Notes: generated by a model not told the origin, from the sequence alone. Positions 1 through 28,572 are shown, numbered from the stretch's first letter. The stretch is DNA of 64,000 nt from Scolanthus callimorphus (GCA_033964015.1 CM066913.1:10410953-10474952), one strand, 5' to 3'. A program made the numbers and translations.

Positions 1-126
1 AAGATCTGTACTGGATGTATTGTGGCCTTATCAGTGAAGGGTCCCAGCAAGAGGGCTCCCATGCAAGACATCAATCGATATTTGAGGAAATGGGGTCTGG
101 CTGCAGATGACGCCTCAACAGGGATG
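1..126 (+). other. Open reading stretch ending in a strong splice donor, identity unknown
   Basis: Frame 1 is open from base 1 through about 42 codons (KICTGCIVALSVKGPSKRAP ... YLRKWGLAADDAS) and meets GTAAGT at 127. It may be an exon of a plus-strand gene or transposon entering from the left. It lies in what should be a MAGI intron on the other strand, so a transposon fragment is more likely. I do not recognise the protein. Confidence 0.2.
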
Positions 127-239
127 TAAGTTGGAGGGAGCTGTGGGCACATCATGCGAAGTGTTAAAGTGTCATGATTTTAGGGCTAATTTAGGTTAGC
201 TTAAAATGCAGTCAACTTCACTAGAAATGAGCAAAGTAA

Positions 240-790
240 TCTTCTAGGTTGTTCAATAACCGTGCAACTGCTAGACAAGTACAAATTTGGAGTATTTTTG
301 TGTGTTATTGAGTGGATGGAATTGGATTGCAAAATTTCATTTTTGATTCCTTACCAGGCTGCTGAACAGTTTCAAACTTGGAAATCTGATAGCGATAGGT
401 ATAAAATCTCACTAAATATGCAAAATAAAACTTCAATTTTCTTTCTCAACCCAAGTCCAAGCAAAGTATAGGATTCTGAGTTGTTTATGGATTTTGTTAC
501 AACAACCATGACATAGCCCTCTTAAGGACGGAAAATGGATAGTGAGTTCGAGTGATTACCATTGAAGGAAGGGATCTAATCCTTTTTCACTAGAATGTGA
601 AACACCATGTGCATAACAAAAATTTCCTGTTTTTATCACACGAAAATCCTGCAGTTCGTAGTCGCGAGGGCAATCTTGGATTTTTTGGCCAAATACAGAT
701 ACAGATTGGTAAATGTAAAAATTAATAATTCATATGGATAAATTTATTCCTAAGTAAAAAAAAATTGCCTGTATTGGATGCAATTTCAAG
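240..790. repeat. Dispersed repeat, diverged copy also at 25420-25800
   Basis: The stretch from the CTAGGTTGTTCAATAACCGT segment through the ACCAGGCTG and CATGACATAG segments recurs in the same order and orientation at 25420-25800, with many substitutions and small gaps. No coding potential is seen. It fills most of the intron left of MAGI exon 6. Confidence 0.6.
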
Positions 791-934
791 CCCTGATCTA
801 CAAGTCCAAACAGCAGACTTGACAATTTGACAATAATTGGAAACAGAGAAAAAGTTGTTAAGTTGTTGTACTTTACTGTAATTTATAAAGCTGCACAGAT
901 GCTTGTTTTATTTATATTCCTAACTCTTGATTAC

Positions 935-7066
<6,132 letters not shown>

Positions 7067-7664
7067 TCTAGAGTAGTTAGCTCGTCATCTGGTCAATATG
7101 TGTGGCTGGCAACGGTGCATTTGGAAGTGGGAATGACTAATAAATGCAGCGAAACATACGTAATTTTCGACTTACGCTTGGAATGTCGTCGAGCCTCGAT
7201 TAGGGATTCGAACGCCATCCAGCTCAAACAATGTTTGTGCGCATGCGTAACTTGGTCCCAGGCTACGACGGAATCAGTGGAGCGACGCAAAATGCATCTC
7301 GTGCGTGGCAATTCATCTCAAAACAATCTGCGACTTCTAGACATGCACCAGAAATCTTCGATGATACACAACCAGAAACTTTGACCCTGATGGTGAGTTT
7401 TGTAAACATTGGGAAGTTGGCTTCCTATCGTGCGTTGCTATGGCAACCAATTCAAGGGAAACTCGCAGATAAATTTGTTTATTATTCAGCACATCGATGC
7501 ACTGCCCAAATATGGTCATTGGAACGTCAATAACTGTCTTCTGTACATGACATATATCATGCGATATCCGTCGTTAGGGGGAAATATGTTGTGTTGAGCT
7601 CGTATTTAATACGCAAAAGTAAATCATTTCAGGGATTTTTTTTGTGCTATCGATGGTGCTGAAT

Positions 7665-7773
7665 ATTATCTTGCTCGATTTTTTGCAGAATATCGTCTGA
7701 TTTAGCCAACTCGGGACAGCGTCCCTCGTCGGCTAAGTATCAGACGATATTCTGCGCAATCTCGCAGGATAAT
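7665..7773. mobile_element. Palindromic MITE
   Basis: The arm ATTATC(T/C)TGC...GCAGAATATCGTCTGA reads back on the other strand as TCAGACGATATTCTGC...GCAGGATAAT, with a short GGGACAGCGTCCC centre. Length is about 109 bp. Arms are imperfect, indicating an old copy. Confidence 0.6.
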
Positions 7774-10700
7774 GGTTAAATATTTTTATGGCATTCAACT
7801 GAAAATGGGGGGGGCAGAAATTGTTAGAAAACACAGTAGGAATTACGGCTGTGCCTCGGGAATGATTCGTACACGGAGGTTGCCCACAATTAAAAGACAG
7901 CATCAAATTAAGTTATTTGATTTATTCATTTACCGATATGAGGTACGTATTTTGTCTAAGAAAAGATTACATTGAACAGTTGACACATATTGGTGATTTT
8001 TTTTTTAGCTGTCCGTATGAACGGGCTACGCATATTGGAGATTCTAAAAGATTACCAGTTAAAAATGGCGAATTTCACTATACACAGTTACCACACCCTT
8101 CAAAAAATCCAAATCACGCCCAAATATTTAAAAATAGGACATCTTCGTGTGCTTAGTTTTCTAAGACCCTTCTAAGCATGGAGGAAGGGACCAAGTGGTC
8201 CAGGTCTCAACGGGATTGCAGATTACGTAATGACGAAACAAATGGGTCTCCAGTTTGAGTTGTACCTCGTCTAGCTGAGAAGTACTGTCGAACAGATCCA
8301 GTGAAATTTCCTCTTCCCTGGTCCCTAGAAGCCTGAAAGGGAAGCGCAACAAAGTGAATTTTTATTCTATTAATTTTTCCTGGACAAATACAGGGCAAAA
8401 CAGTGAATATAACAGGTCATATAAGCTTATAAAGTATATGCAATGCATTCAGGGGCGTACGCAGAATTTTGCCATGCTGACAAGCCAAGTTCATAAATGT
8501 AGTGGATTATTTGCCACACTGCCCTGCGACGGTATGTGCTTGTACTGTGGACTTTAGTACCCAGAATCGCCATTTTGTTTGTAACTCGATCTGGCCAAAG
8601 CCAGGATTTGAGAGGGGCGACAACTAAGGCAAAAATATAGTACCATTCCAGGTCACAATTCTACACGAATTCTGCGCGAAGGAGAGTCCGGTGTTTCCCA
8701 CTGACTTTAAAGTTTTGAAATTCGTAGAAAGGCGAAGGGAGAAACTTGGGAAACGAGCAAAGGAAGATGGTATTTAATACACACTTTCCCAAGCATTTTA
8801 TTTGTATGGTGCTGAAAAAGCGCGCTGATAAGTTTGGTGATATAAGTGTGGCTCTTTCTTGGACAGTAGCGCACATGTTTAGAGCTGGAATAATCCATAT
8901 ATTCACCTTAAATTATCCTCGAGTTTGCCACATCTCGTCTCCATCAATAACGACTCAGTCTCGTCAGCCATCTCGTCTGGTGTTAGGAGCTCCTCTAAGG
9001 AAAGGTCACTACTCGTGGTATCTAATGTGCAACCACTCTCACATGTGGATATGGGGCCGCGCTCGGAGAGGCAGGGGATGAGGGGCGAGGTATCTAGCAC
9101 CTCGTGTAAGTGGCTGAAATTAGAAAAGGTAATAGAAAAACCTAGAAATGATGTCAAACTTGGAGTAAAAAATGGAGAAAAGAAATAGAGGAAAGGTTCA
9201 AGGCAGAGCGAGTAAAACTATTTTGCAGTGAAAAAAATAATGGACAGCAAACTTATATTACATATAGCATGATCGTCCGGTTTTGGTATACTGATATGCA
9301 ATGCATGATAAGGAATGATGCATGCGCTTTTTTATTGTAGATTGCTTCCATTGCAGTCCCTTTTTTTGGAAAGTCCGTGATACAAGAGAAAAGTATTTCG
9401 TGTGCATGCGCACCTTTATTCCTACGCACATTGTTTGGGTCTCTCGAGTCACGCTCATCGCAAACGGGGTACTCAATTTTCAATCCAACCCAAGAGAAAA
9501 TAAATGTTCTTTTGTCCATTCTGAATAAAGTCGGAGGCTGCATTCTGGATACGCCCCTGCCAAAACATTTTACACTTTACAACTACCTTTCTGCTCGTTC
9601 GAGCTCTGTTTGAAGTGCATTGAAGTAATCCGACGAGAATTCCAACTTTTTCTTGATCAGCCTGGAAGTGACAGAATTCCCTTAGAATGCATGGTTCATC
9701 AATTGTATGCTAATCAAAAATTCATCGTCCGGTTACGACACAAATTGGTCTCACCTTCTCTCAGCTCTTTTTTGTTGCCGTTTTCTTTTCAAAGTGCTGC
9801 AAAACATCCCCATGTCGAAACACGCGCACCAGTTAGACTCTATCAACTTATCACACCAAGCGGCAAAACGCAGCACTTTAGATCGGTCTCTCTTACTTTC
9901 CAAGACAGGCGAAGACGAAAGACGCTTATAACGTGCAGCCATGCTAGATTTCTCTCTCAACGGCTACGGCGCGCGGCTTATGTTTTTACGTTTGCACGCG
10001 TATTCGTGTTTTAAAAACATGCGCGCGCTCCTTGGCAAAACACTTCTTCCTTTGCTTGCGCGCGCAAGGTCTGATCTACGTTCTACGTCCCCACCAAACA
10101 CATCCTCACGCACCAGGCACCTCCGCTCACATGTCCCCTTCTCTTTCACCTGGGGGGAGGTGAATGGGAAAACTGCCGCGGGAGGATGCCCCAAATGTTT
10201 GTTTTAGACCCATAGAAAGGTGCATGTGGCGAAGAACCAGCTATTTCATGCAGAAGACCCGTTTTGCAGATTTTATTACAAAGAGAGTACATGGACCATA
10301 CATTCTATCAGCGTGCACCAAAGCTAAACTGAATTTGAACAATTTGCTAGAAATAAATAAATAAATGTTAGTTTTTGTGTCCCATCCTCGAGGACCCAGG
10401 GCTTCGTGGCGAGCTGAAACGAAGCGCACGACAGGGAGGGGGGGGGGGGGGGGAGAGGGGGGAAAAGACCCGCGCGCCTCGACTCCGCTCCCCGCTACTC
10501 CCTGGGTTCCCGAGAATGAGCCATAAATGTGTCAAGATCCCGGCCGATCGCCAAGCACAAGAGCGGAGTCCGCCAAACCCCAGCAATTGTAGCAGTTAAT
10601 GGGTTTTCGTCAGCAAATAATCTTAAATAACAACTGTTTATGCGATCTCCTAAAAATATTTATCATTGTGTTGTTCTGAACTCTGTTGTCTACCGCTCTA

Positions 10701-11398
10701 TTCTATCGCCCTCTTCTCTCTCCTGTTCTGCTACAATATTTAGATTTACTTTAGTGAAATCGCAAAAAAATGCATTTAAAGTAATTAATTAATATCAGTA
10801 TGGTGGAGTTCAATATTTATGTGATCTAACTTCAATACAGAAGTCAGCCGCTATTAAATAGGTCTACCAAATTCCCTTTTAAATAGTTGTTATTGGTGCG
10901 CAGGAACCGTCTGTAGAGCGTGTTGAGAATCTCGGCTGACAGACACATCCTAGAGAAGAACAACAACAACAACAATTAAAGGCGGCGCCTAATGATGTGA
11001 CATAACTTCCAGAGAGGCCACAGTGAGGCCACACAAAAGCGTTAAGCCCTTAAGCCGAGGAAAAACGACAGGCACAAAATCCCTCAACTTGTCGCGCAAC
11101 ATTGCTGCGTTGCAAGTCTAATGTTTGTTGCTCGTCTTTCATTAAATTCACAACTGGGATCCCCACGCTTGAGGGAGGGTTGGGGATAGGGTAGGGAACT
11201 TGCCTGTTGGCATATTCATCTCATTTTCTTACCTCGGGTTTTTCTCTGTGGGTGTCAACGGCAGGAATGTTAAGATCGAACCTTTCTACTTGACAACCTA
11301 GAAAAAGAGTAAACAACACCATCTAAAGCTGCATGACCATCTAGAGTATGACTGTGAAAACTTATAATTAATAAAAAAATTGTTTAATAAAAGAAAAA

Positions 11399-11558
11399 GA
11401 CTGTGAAAAGGGGGCGGCACGAGGCGGCACTGTCGCGGTGGCGGTACGGAACCTGGCCTGTTGTAGCTATACGGAATGAAATCGCGTAGTCACGGCACGG
11501 TCACGGTCGCGGCACGGTCACGGCGCGGCACAACTTTGTCACGGCACTTTTCACAGTC
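11399..11558. mobile_element. GC-rich foldback segment with CACGG repeats
   Basis: Left end GACTGTGAAAAG and right end CTTTTCACAGTC are inverted copies. The interior has repeated GGCACGGTCACGG and GCGGCAC units. A second GACTGTGAAAA lies at about 11349. Probably a small inverted-repeat transposon; no clear target duplication was found. Confidence 0.45.
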
Positions 11559-11723
11559 ATATGAAATCTGCTCTCTGCGTCAATAGAACGTGCCCAAAGT
11601 TCGCGCTACAGTGGTACCTCTATTAAGCACGGTGCCTACTAATGTTACTGCGCATCCTGCTCGCGCATTCTATACGGCTTTCTGTATATGTAGCATTTTA
11701 ATCTTTCAAGTTTTCAGATGAGA

Positions 11724-11795
11724 CTCGATGGCGCAGTTGACTAAGGCGCTAGACGGACTGCAAGTACCCCGGGTTCAGAACCTACTCGAGGCCGT
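11724..11795 (+). repeat. tRNA-derived SINE head
   Basis: TGGCGCAGTTGACTAAGG fits a polymerase III A box and GGGTTCAGAACC a B box, spaced as in tRNA. An acceptor stem does not close, and the stretch runs into T/C-rich DNA, so this is a SINE or tRNA pseudogene. Confidence 0.5.
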
Positions 11796-12369
11796 GGAAA
11801 TTTTTTTCTTTTTTCTCCTTTTTCTTCTTTTTTCTCTTTGTTTTTCTCTGTAAATTACCTTCAGTTGGAGCTTTCTTGGGGAAAAAGCCCACAAAAGTTT
11901 ACATTTAGTAAAAATATCGGGATTTTTCAGTCTGAGTAAAAGTAGCCGTAGGTTTGATACTACAAGTTTTGATATCTTTACGCAAAAAATACCACAAATG
12001 AATAACAAAACTTAATGTATATTTACTCTTTAAGTTATCTGGCGTACATGCAGTTTCATTTCAATAATGTTTGTACAAGACTCGCTTTGAAAATGACAAA
12101 AAAAGTCGTTGTTATCGTTTGAAAGAGAACCTGACTTCGTAAGTTCGCCTTGTTCAATAATTTCGACCTGCTTGTCATTGATTTTGGAATCAAATATACT
12201 ACACTTTTATCTAAAATCAATATTTAAATTATTTTTAGTCAATGCACCACGTAGTTACCTTTATTTTTCCACTTTTCCCTTCTTGCTAAATAGTCGCCAT
12301 TTTGAATGTCAATTTCTACTCACAGGGGAGGGGTGCGCAGATTTGTCACTTAACAATTCTACCTGCTGT

Positions 12370-12845
12370 CAAAAGGGCATGATATGTCTGAAAATTGCGT
12401 GGCTACCCCTATATTTTTTTACATCAATCGAAATATAAAACCTCCGCATCGTATTTGCATTTTTTTAACGTGCGAAAAATATGCTGAGGCTATTTTTTAA
12501 CGCATAAAGTAGCTGGTGTCAGATGTAGATTTTGGGCCTTTAGTAGAAATGTTTACCCCTAAAATACCTTTAAAAGCCGAAATGTACAATTATTTGTTAT
12601 GGAATCCAACAAATGTAATACCAGCTGCTGATTTTACAAGCGAAAGTAGAATTTAAATCAAACTATTGAGAAAAAATAATTTTTTCGTAATTTCCAAAAA
12701 AAAACGCTAATTCTGCTTTTTTAGGGTGTGCTTATCTCGAAAACTTGCGTGGGTACCCTACCCTTTTTTATCGGAAATGAATGGCCTTTCACATTACCTT
12801 TCATTGCCACATAGTCATTAAGTGCGAAAAATATACTCGTTTTTG
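12370..12845. repeat. Two diverged direct repeat copies
   Basis: Units at about 12370-12490 and 12720-12845 share the order (T/A)GTCTGAAAA-TTGCGTGG-TACCC-(A/T)-TTTTTT-ATCRRAA-(then) GTGCGAAAAATAT. They lie immediately downstream of the PFKFB stop codon and may include its 3' UTR. Confidence 0.45.
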
Positions 12846-12868
12846 TAGGCACCGTCCTTAAGCGGTCA

Positions 12869-22558
<9,690 letters not shown>

Positions 22559-22947
22559 TTAAAAATGATTTGCGATGGTTTCTTTTTTAGCCTGTTGTCA
22601 TGAAATTAATAGGTCCACTATTCAGAAAACAGAAAATACATCGCCGTAAAAAGATAAACACGTCGAGTCCGCTCCGTTGTTGATCCTGACGTTCGTCGAT
22701 TTCGTCGATCCCGTTCTTTGCAGCCAGGCGTCACGTGCGGAAGAGTGGGACTGGAACTAGCGAGGTTTCATGCAGGCGCGCGTGATCGTCGTGGAAAAGA
22801 GGGGGCGAACAAAATGCTTCCTTCCTTTAGAATGCTAGGAACCTATCTGTATATTGGTGCTTCAATGACAGCGAACGAATTTTGTGGAATATCTTTTCTC
22901 TCATGCGTGCTTGACAGCGCGTCCAATGCATCGTGGTCGAAAGCTTG

Positions 22948-23736
22948 TTTATTGCTGCGACGTTAGGAGCAGCAACATATTCGCTACGAAGAATGATTCC
23001 CTACGAAGGGCGAGATTTGCAGCCGGCCGCGATTTGCATAACACGATTTTATTCGAGGTCGCTTCAACGGGCTGGACGTACGGCTTTTGAGCCTCACAAT
23101 CACGACGACACATTTTGCGATGGGGGATGTAGACAGGAAATAGCACTCACCCATAAGATCTTCTGATATCGCCCGGCGAAACATCTCCGCTTTTGTAATG
23201 CCGGGTTTTACTGCGTTTTATGCCTTTTAAGGTACGTCTGAGACCAAATAAATGTTCACAATGATGAGATGTACGTTTATTTTAGCTATCTGTGCTGTAC
23301 TTTGCAAGAGAAGCGCTATTTTCACAATCAATTTGGGTTTTATTCAGTGTTTCTTTATTATACAGTTGCAGTCGCGTGCCAGCATCAGATTATCCGATTG
23401 TCTTGTGTTCGAAAAAGCTGAAGACCTGCAGTGAAATGCAACTTTTGCTAACAGCCGTCTACAGTCGGTATATAAATGTTTATTGTAATTCCCAAATTTC
23501 TCGGTTAAGCTGCTGTTTGCCAAAGCAAACGTCTCTCACCTTTGTGGCTTCTACTTGAAAGGCCAGGAATGCAGTAAAACACGACAACAATAGGCAACGG
23601 TCAATCAAAGAGAATATAGCATTTCTACCCCAACAAGAAGCAGCCGCTTACAGTTTTTAAAAATAAGTGTATACCAAGGCATGTAGATTGTAAAATCGCG
23701 CTCGCAGCATTTTACTTTCAATTGAAACCGCTAGTT
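22948..23736. repeat. 789-bp block, inverted near-identical copy at 53870-54657
   Basis: Every open frame in this block reappears residue for residue on the opposite strand at 53870-54657, and the match stops sharply at both ends (TTTATTGCTGCGACG and CCGCTAGTT). The ends are not inverted repeats of each other. On the minus strand here it contains ATGTTTCGCC...CTTATGG followed by a GTGAGT donor, so it could carry a promoter and first exon, but no product is recognisable. Confidence 0.85.
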
Positions 23737-25319
23737 AGTAAGTTAAGTTGGTACTCAGGTTGCAAAGTTTAAATTTTCTATTTATTCACTTTCACTGGGA
23801 AATGCCCACTTCTCAAACATTAATACTTCCTTCAGCATAAACAAAGGATATCATAAGCGTGAAGGAGATTTAAATGCGCGGTCTTCATGTGCATAGATTT
23901 TTAAGATTTTGTTCCTTCTTTTTTCGAAATGAATTGATTTGTTGAACAATAAGAGGTGCTGCACAGCCTTTGTATTATAGAATGACTTGAAAATGTTAGC
24001 TTAAACGCTGTTTGTCGTATGTGAAAACCGACGATTCGGCAATGCTGCCTCTTCAAGGTTCAATTGATTTCTTGAGAAGCTATATCAAAAACTCGACAGT
24101 GATGGTTTTTCATCAGGACTTCCAAGGACCTTGGCTTTGGCTCGTTTTTCAACGGGGTGTCGGAGAAACGTGGGTGGGGGTCTTAGGCCTCTTAGGTCTT
24201 CCATCTTCGTTTTCCCCATCTTCGTTTTTCCGACACCCGTTTTCCGACACCCGTTTTTCAACCCACTTCTCGGTGTTTGGAAAGCTGCTGAAATACGCTG
24301 TAAGCGTGTTTGAGGTAATAATAAATGACCTCCAGAGAATTTTAAAGCCCGGAACGAAGCTCACGAGAAAGAAAACTTTATTTACGGTACGGTTTCATTC
24401 AGTCGAAGTGCAGTGATAACTCTTGATATACTACAAGAGGAAAAGAGCCCGTTAAGACACTTTCCACAAAGCACGTTTCATATTGTTTTGCTTTATCTAA
24501 ATGTAAACAAAAGTTAAATGCTCATTTAACTCCTTATTATCAAGTCATAAACAGATAGCGCATTTTTATGGTTAAGAAATTAATTGAGTTTTCCTTAATA
24601 TTCTGACACCTCTAGCTTAAAACTCCTAAAGACTAAAGGATCGATAGGCCATGCTTTCACAGTTTGTATTCATACTGAAAATCAAAATCAAGTGAGCTTT
24701 TACAATTTGTTTTCTACATGAGATTTCCTTCTAATTCCTTAATGTCAAGTCATAAATAAATACATTGCGACTTTAGGGTAAAGAATTCACTGACGCACAA
24801 TTGTTCGACTGCAGCCGGCTCGGCTCATTAGCGACAAAATTAATGTTCCTCTTGAAATCAATTAACTAATTAATAGCCCATGCTTTCTTTTTTGGAGTTT
24901 GGAGCCTTTAAAAAATTACAGGGAATTCTGTTTTCAAAGGCCGAGCTACTACTAGGATAGGAATAGCATTAGTTGAGGAGCTTACGAAGTTTACGCCAAC
25001 GCATACCCAAGAATGTCCATATTTTTGGTAGGCAGTCCCGCTACTACTCTCATAGAAATGATAAATGATTGTGGTGAGCTATTAAATCGAAACTAAATTG
25101 TGCACTAATATAAACACTGTTTACTATATGCCGGTAAATAACGCCAGTAGAAAAGGAAAAAACATGAAAATGCCTATTTTGTTTACAGAACAGGTCCAGT
25201 TTTGCAGCCTTCTGGCGCTCTTAATGACTCTGTTTATATTCCTGACTATGCAACAGTGAAATACTAACACACCAGCTGCGTATTATATATGAAACTATGT
25301 CCCCAATTTCACACCAAAA

Positions 25320-25358
25320 CACGTGTAACCCGCACGTGTACACGGCACGTGTACACCG
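25320..25358 (+). promoter_or_regulatory. Three CACGTG E-boxes in a 13-bp tandem array
   Basis: CACGTG occurs at 25320, 25333 and 25346, an exact 13-bp period, each followed by T and an (A/C)-rich spacer. CACGTG is the E-box bound by bHLH factors of the Myc/USF/HIF classes. It may instead be a chance minisatellite. Confidence 0.4.
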
Positions 25359-26330
25359 ACAATCATCCGGGGTCTGAAATGCAGTCTAATCCAAAATAAA
25401 CGTTAAAAAAACAATCATCAAGAATCGTCTAGGTTTGTTAAATAACCTTCCAACTGCTAGATAAGTAAAACTTTGGAGTATTTTCGTGTGTTATCGGGCG
25501 GGTGGAATTGGATTTGATTTCTTACCAGGCTGAACAGTTTTCACATTTGGAAATTTGAGAGCAAAATCTATTACATCTTGCATAATAATGTTTATAATAT
25601 AGTTACGCTATATGAAGCAACCGTGACATGGCCACCATTTGACGCGAAAAAAAAATTCAGGCATGGCAAAATCTTGACTTAAATCATCTATATTTTGCAA
25701 AAATAATCATCGCTGCTTTAAATAACGAAAAAACTTTCTTGCAAAAGTCCGAACAACACGAAATCCTGTATTGTACTTCAAGTCTTAGAAATAAAAAAAA
25801 GGAATTGAAATTCGCATACAGGCACTCTTATGTAAGATTTCAGGTATATAGATATACGTTGGAGAGGTGTCCACGGAAAAAATCATGTCGCTAATATAGG
25901 CGTCAATTTAAAGCTAAATGAATGACGTTTTTGGACGTATAAACTATTTACTGAAATTTATTGGCAAACTCAAGATTTCGGGCCGCAAACAGAAGAGCAG
26001 TGTGTTGTAAGGGTTCCAGGATGCTTGGTATTAAAAAAACACGACCGCTCTAAACTGAATCATAATACCTTAACAGATAAATGTTCTAAAAAACCGTGTG
26101 CGGGATTTTCTCTTTTCTTTTCCGAATTGATAAAGTAAATGGAGGGAAATCGAGTAGCACGACTTGGTAACACAGCAGGCGGCAGAGGCGGGAAAAGACA
26201 TCAAAAAAGGACCGCGAAAAACAAATTAAATATCATAGAGAAGGAGGAAGTTATAAAGTCTATAAATTAATTCGTTAGAGCCAAAAACAATTAGATCTTA
26301 AAAATTCCTACGTAGACGCTGGTCCGGTGC

Positions 26331-26343
26331 ACATATATAGAGC
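26331..26343 (+). promoter_or_regulatory. Possible TATA box for the signal-peptide exon
   Basis: CATATATAGAGC lies about 100 bases upstream of the ATG at 26433, leaving room for a start site near 26360 and a short 5' leader. Confidence 0.4.
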
Positions 26344-26432
26344 AGGTACAGCCTGCAGGAAACAGAGTGAGAGAGTATTTCAAACAGCTCTGTTTTCTTA
26401 GCCAGTGCTAAGAATTCCACGCCAGGATTTTT

Positions 26433-26576
26433 ATGCAGCTGAAGATGAACTCCCGAATGCTCAAAGCCCATTTCGTTGTTGCTGTTGTTTTGCTAATGGT
26501 ATTGCGCCAAGAGTTAGTAACGGCACTCAGTTGGCCGGGTCGCAATACAGGGAAAAGAGGCTTCCGTAAAATCAAG
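26433..26576 (+). CDS. First exon of a putative secreted peptide precursor
   Basis: An ATG-started exon of 48 codons ends exactly at a strong GTAAGT donor in phase 0. Starting at the second Met (26445), the peptide has a basic start, a hydrophobic core (FVVAVVLLMVL) and a plausible cleavage after VTA, so it looks like a signal peptide. The mature part begins LSWPGRNTGKRGFRKIK. GKR is the classical amidation-plus-dibasic-cleavage site of neuropeptide precursors, but in so short a stretch it may be chance. A TATA-like box lies upstream. I see no second exon downstream, where repeats begin. No known family is recognised. Confidence 0.45.
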
Positions 26577-26689
26577 GTAAGTTCAGTAAGTTTTTGCTCA
26601 AGAAATTCCTATCCGGGCACGCAAATGGTTCAAAATTGTTAAAACTCGGTCAATGTGAAAAAACCTTATTGATGCCGAAAGCTTCGTTG

Positions 26690-27270
26690 CAATAAGTCAT
26701 GGACAATAGAACCTTATGTTGATAAAGAAGATTTTGTCGAAAAATTTTGTCGATAAAAAATAAAAACTTTGATGAGAAAAACTCTGTTGATGAGAAAAAC
26801 TTTCCCGATGAGTAAAAACTCTGTTGATGAAAAAACTTTGATGAGAAGAAAGTCTTTGATGAGAAGAACTCTGTAAATGGAAAAATCTCTGTTGATGAAA
26901 AAAACTCTGTCGATTCGAGTAAAAACTCTGTCGATGAGAAAACTGTCGATGAGAAAAAACTGTCGATGAGAAAAGCTCTGTTCATGAGAAAAACTCTGCT
27001 GATGAGTAAAAAATCTGATGAAAAAACTTTGATGAGAAGAAAGTCTTTGATGAGAAAAACTCTGTAAATGGGAAAATCGATGAGAAAAACTCTGCTGATT
27101 CGAGTAAAACTCTGTCGATGAGAAAAAAATCTCTGTCAATGAGAAAAACTCTGTCGATGAGAAAAACTCTGTCGATAGGAAAAAAACTCTGTCGATATGA
27201 GAAAAACGTAAACTCTGTTGGTGAAAAAACCTGCCGATGAGTGAAAAAAAACTCTGTTGATGAGAACACA
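26690..27270. repeat. Degenerate minisatellite, unit near GATGAGAAAAACTCTGT
   Basis: About thirty imperfect copies of a 15-18-base unit built from GATGAGAAAAACTCTGT(C/T), with expansions of the A-run. The F/S-rich open frames on the minus strand (FSSTEFFSS) come only from the repeat. Confidence 0.85.
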
Positions 27271-27382
27271 GGCAGCCCAACTACAATGGTCGTTTATAAA
27301 GTTTATTCTGGCTTGGCGATATATTTATAGTGTTTATGTGGCTTTGCATAAGAGTAATCGATAAACTCGCTAAATTGCTATA

Positions 27383-27818
27383 CAGTAAAAACCCGCATAA
27401 AAGAACAGGTGTTTTGGGGATTTAGGCTGATTTTGTTCTTATATATTGGGTGATTTCTGCAAAATCAGCCTGAAATGTTCTTGAGGTGTTCTTAAAATTG
27501 TTTCTTAACATCAAATACTGCATTCACTACCAACAGTCAAATAAAGAATGTGATTGGCAGAAAAATAAGCTACTTGGCTAAATGCTGCCTGGAAATCCCC
27601 ATACGGTACATACTGTAGGAAATCTGTGTGCAACGGTCTATTGATCTACTGTACCACAGTAGGTTTCTGTACGTGAATCTAGCTGGCAGTCATTTTTTAT
27701 GCAAGAACAATTTTTCAGTTTTCAGGCTGCATGTGTTCTTATGTATAAGGTACCTTTTTGGCCAAATTTCAGCCTGAGTGTTCTTAAACCACTTGTTCTT
27801 TTATGCGGGTTTTTACTG
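27383..27818. mobile_element. TA-flanked MITE, CAGTAAAAACCC family
   Basis: Ends CAGTAAAAACCCGCATAAAA and inverted partner, flanked by TA (27381-27382, 27819-27820). The interior repeats the AGCCTGA and TGTTCTTA words in both orientations. A second member lies at 57262-57394. Confidence 0.8.
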
Positions 27819-27954
27819 TATTGCTATATTGCTATGTTCTGGTAAACTGTGGCAAATAAAGGGGGGGGGGGGGGGGTTGAGGATCTCCCTTAAAAAGAAC
27901 ACCTCCCCTAGAATTTCCACTCGTGAAACAAACCCCCTCCTGGAGAGGGTTTAT

Positions 27955-28345
27955 TTAAGCGTTTACAAAATTACAAAATAGAGCGGCAAGAATTATCAAC
28001 GGCCTAGCAAAAAAAACTCCTCACCGAGAGGAACTCGATTCCTTAGACTGGGATACTCTATGTATAAAGTATGTGCATACCGTATGTATAAAGTTTTAAA
28101 TCTGGGGTACCATCTTGTCTGCCAATCTATTTATGAATAAACAAGAAGTGACTCATTATAATCTGAGGGGTTCCTCGATCTCGCTGCAACCTCCCCTCCC
28201 GAAGAGGGAATTTTTAAAGAAAAGCTTTTTTACGACGGGGCGAAGGTGTGGAATAATCTTGCAGTACCCATACGAAATAGTCCCACCCTTTCGTCCTTTA
28301 AAGACAGGATTGCCACCCAAATCAAGTCAATTCACAAATGACAGC
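27955..28345 (+). pseudogene. LINE reverse transcriptase C-terminal relic
   Basis: In shifting frames the sequence reads AARIINGLAKKTPHREELDS, then HYNLRGSSISLQPPLPKREF, then LFYDGAKVWNNLAVPIRNSP and SFKDRIATQIKS. These match the C-terminal tail of non-LTR retrotransposon polyproteins common in invertebrates. There are frameshifts and the body of the RT is missing. Confidence 0.7.
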
Positions 28346-28572
28346 GAATGACAACGGATCGGTTTTTATTCACTTTCGAGAGCGTTTTCAAACTGATACG
28401 GATTCGATGAAAACGATCAGCGTGTTAGTGTGGACGGAAGGCCTAAACGTATCAAAAAGTATACGGATTCAAACGAAAACGCGTTAGTGTCGTAGTTGCA
28501 AGTACAAGGCTCCCTATCTTACACTGACAGTGCGCGGCTGCAGTGAACTCGTAAAACACGCCAAAAACAAAA

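Larger units (their letters stand above)
7067..12868. other. MAGI-PFKFB intergenic region
   Basis: No convincing coding exon. It contains a hairpin element (7665-7773), a G-run of 16 (10438-10453), a GC-rich inverted-repeat segment (11399-11558), a tRNA-like SINE (11724-11795) and two diverged direct copies of one repeat (12370-12490 and 12720-12845). The open frames between 8 and 10.6 kb are short, lack family signatures and overlap on both strands. Confidence 0.6.

Noticed and set aside
9610..10014. 134-codon open frame
   Set aside because: No domain, no splice context that fits, and overlapping frames on both strands of similar length in a GC-richer patch.
26650..27280. Long F/S-rich open frames on the minus strand
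   Set aside because: They come from the GATGAGAAAAACTCTGT minisatellite; several overlapping frames are open because the repeat lacks stops.
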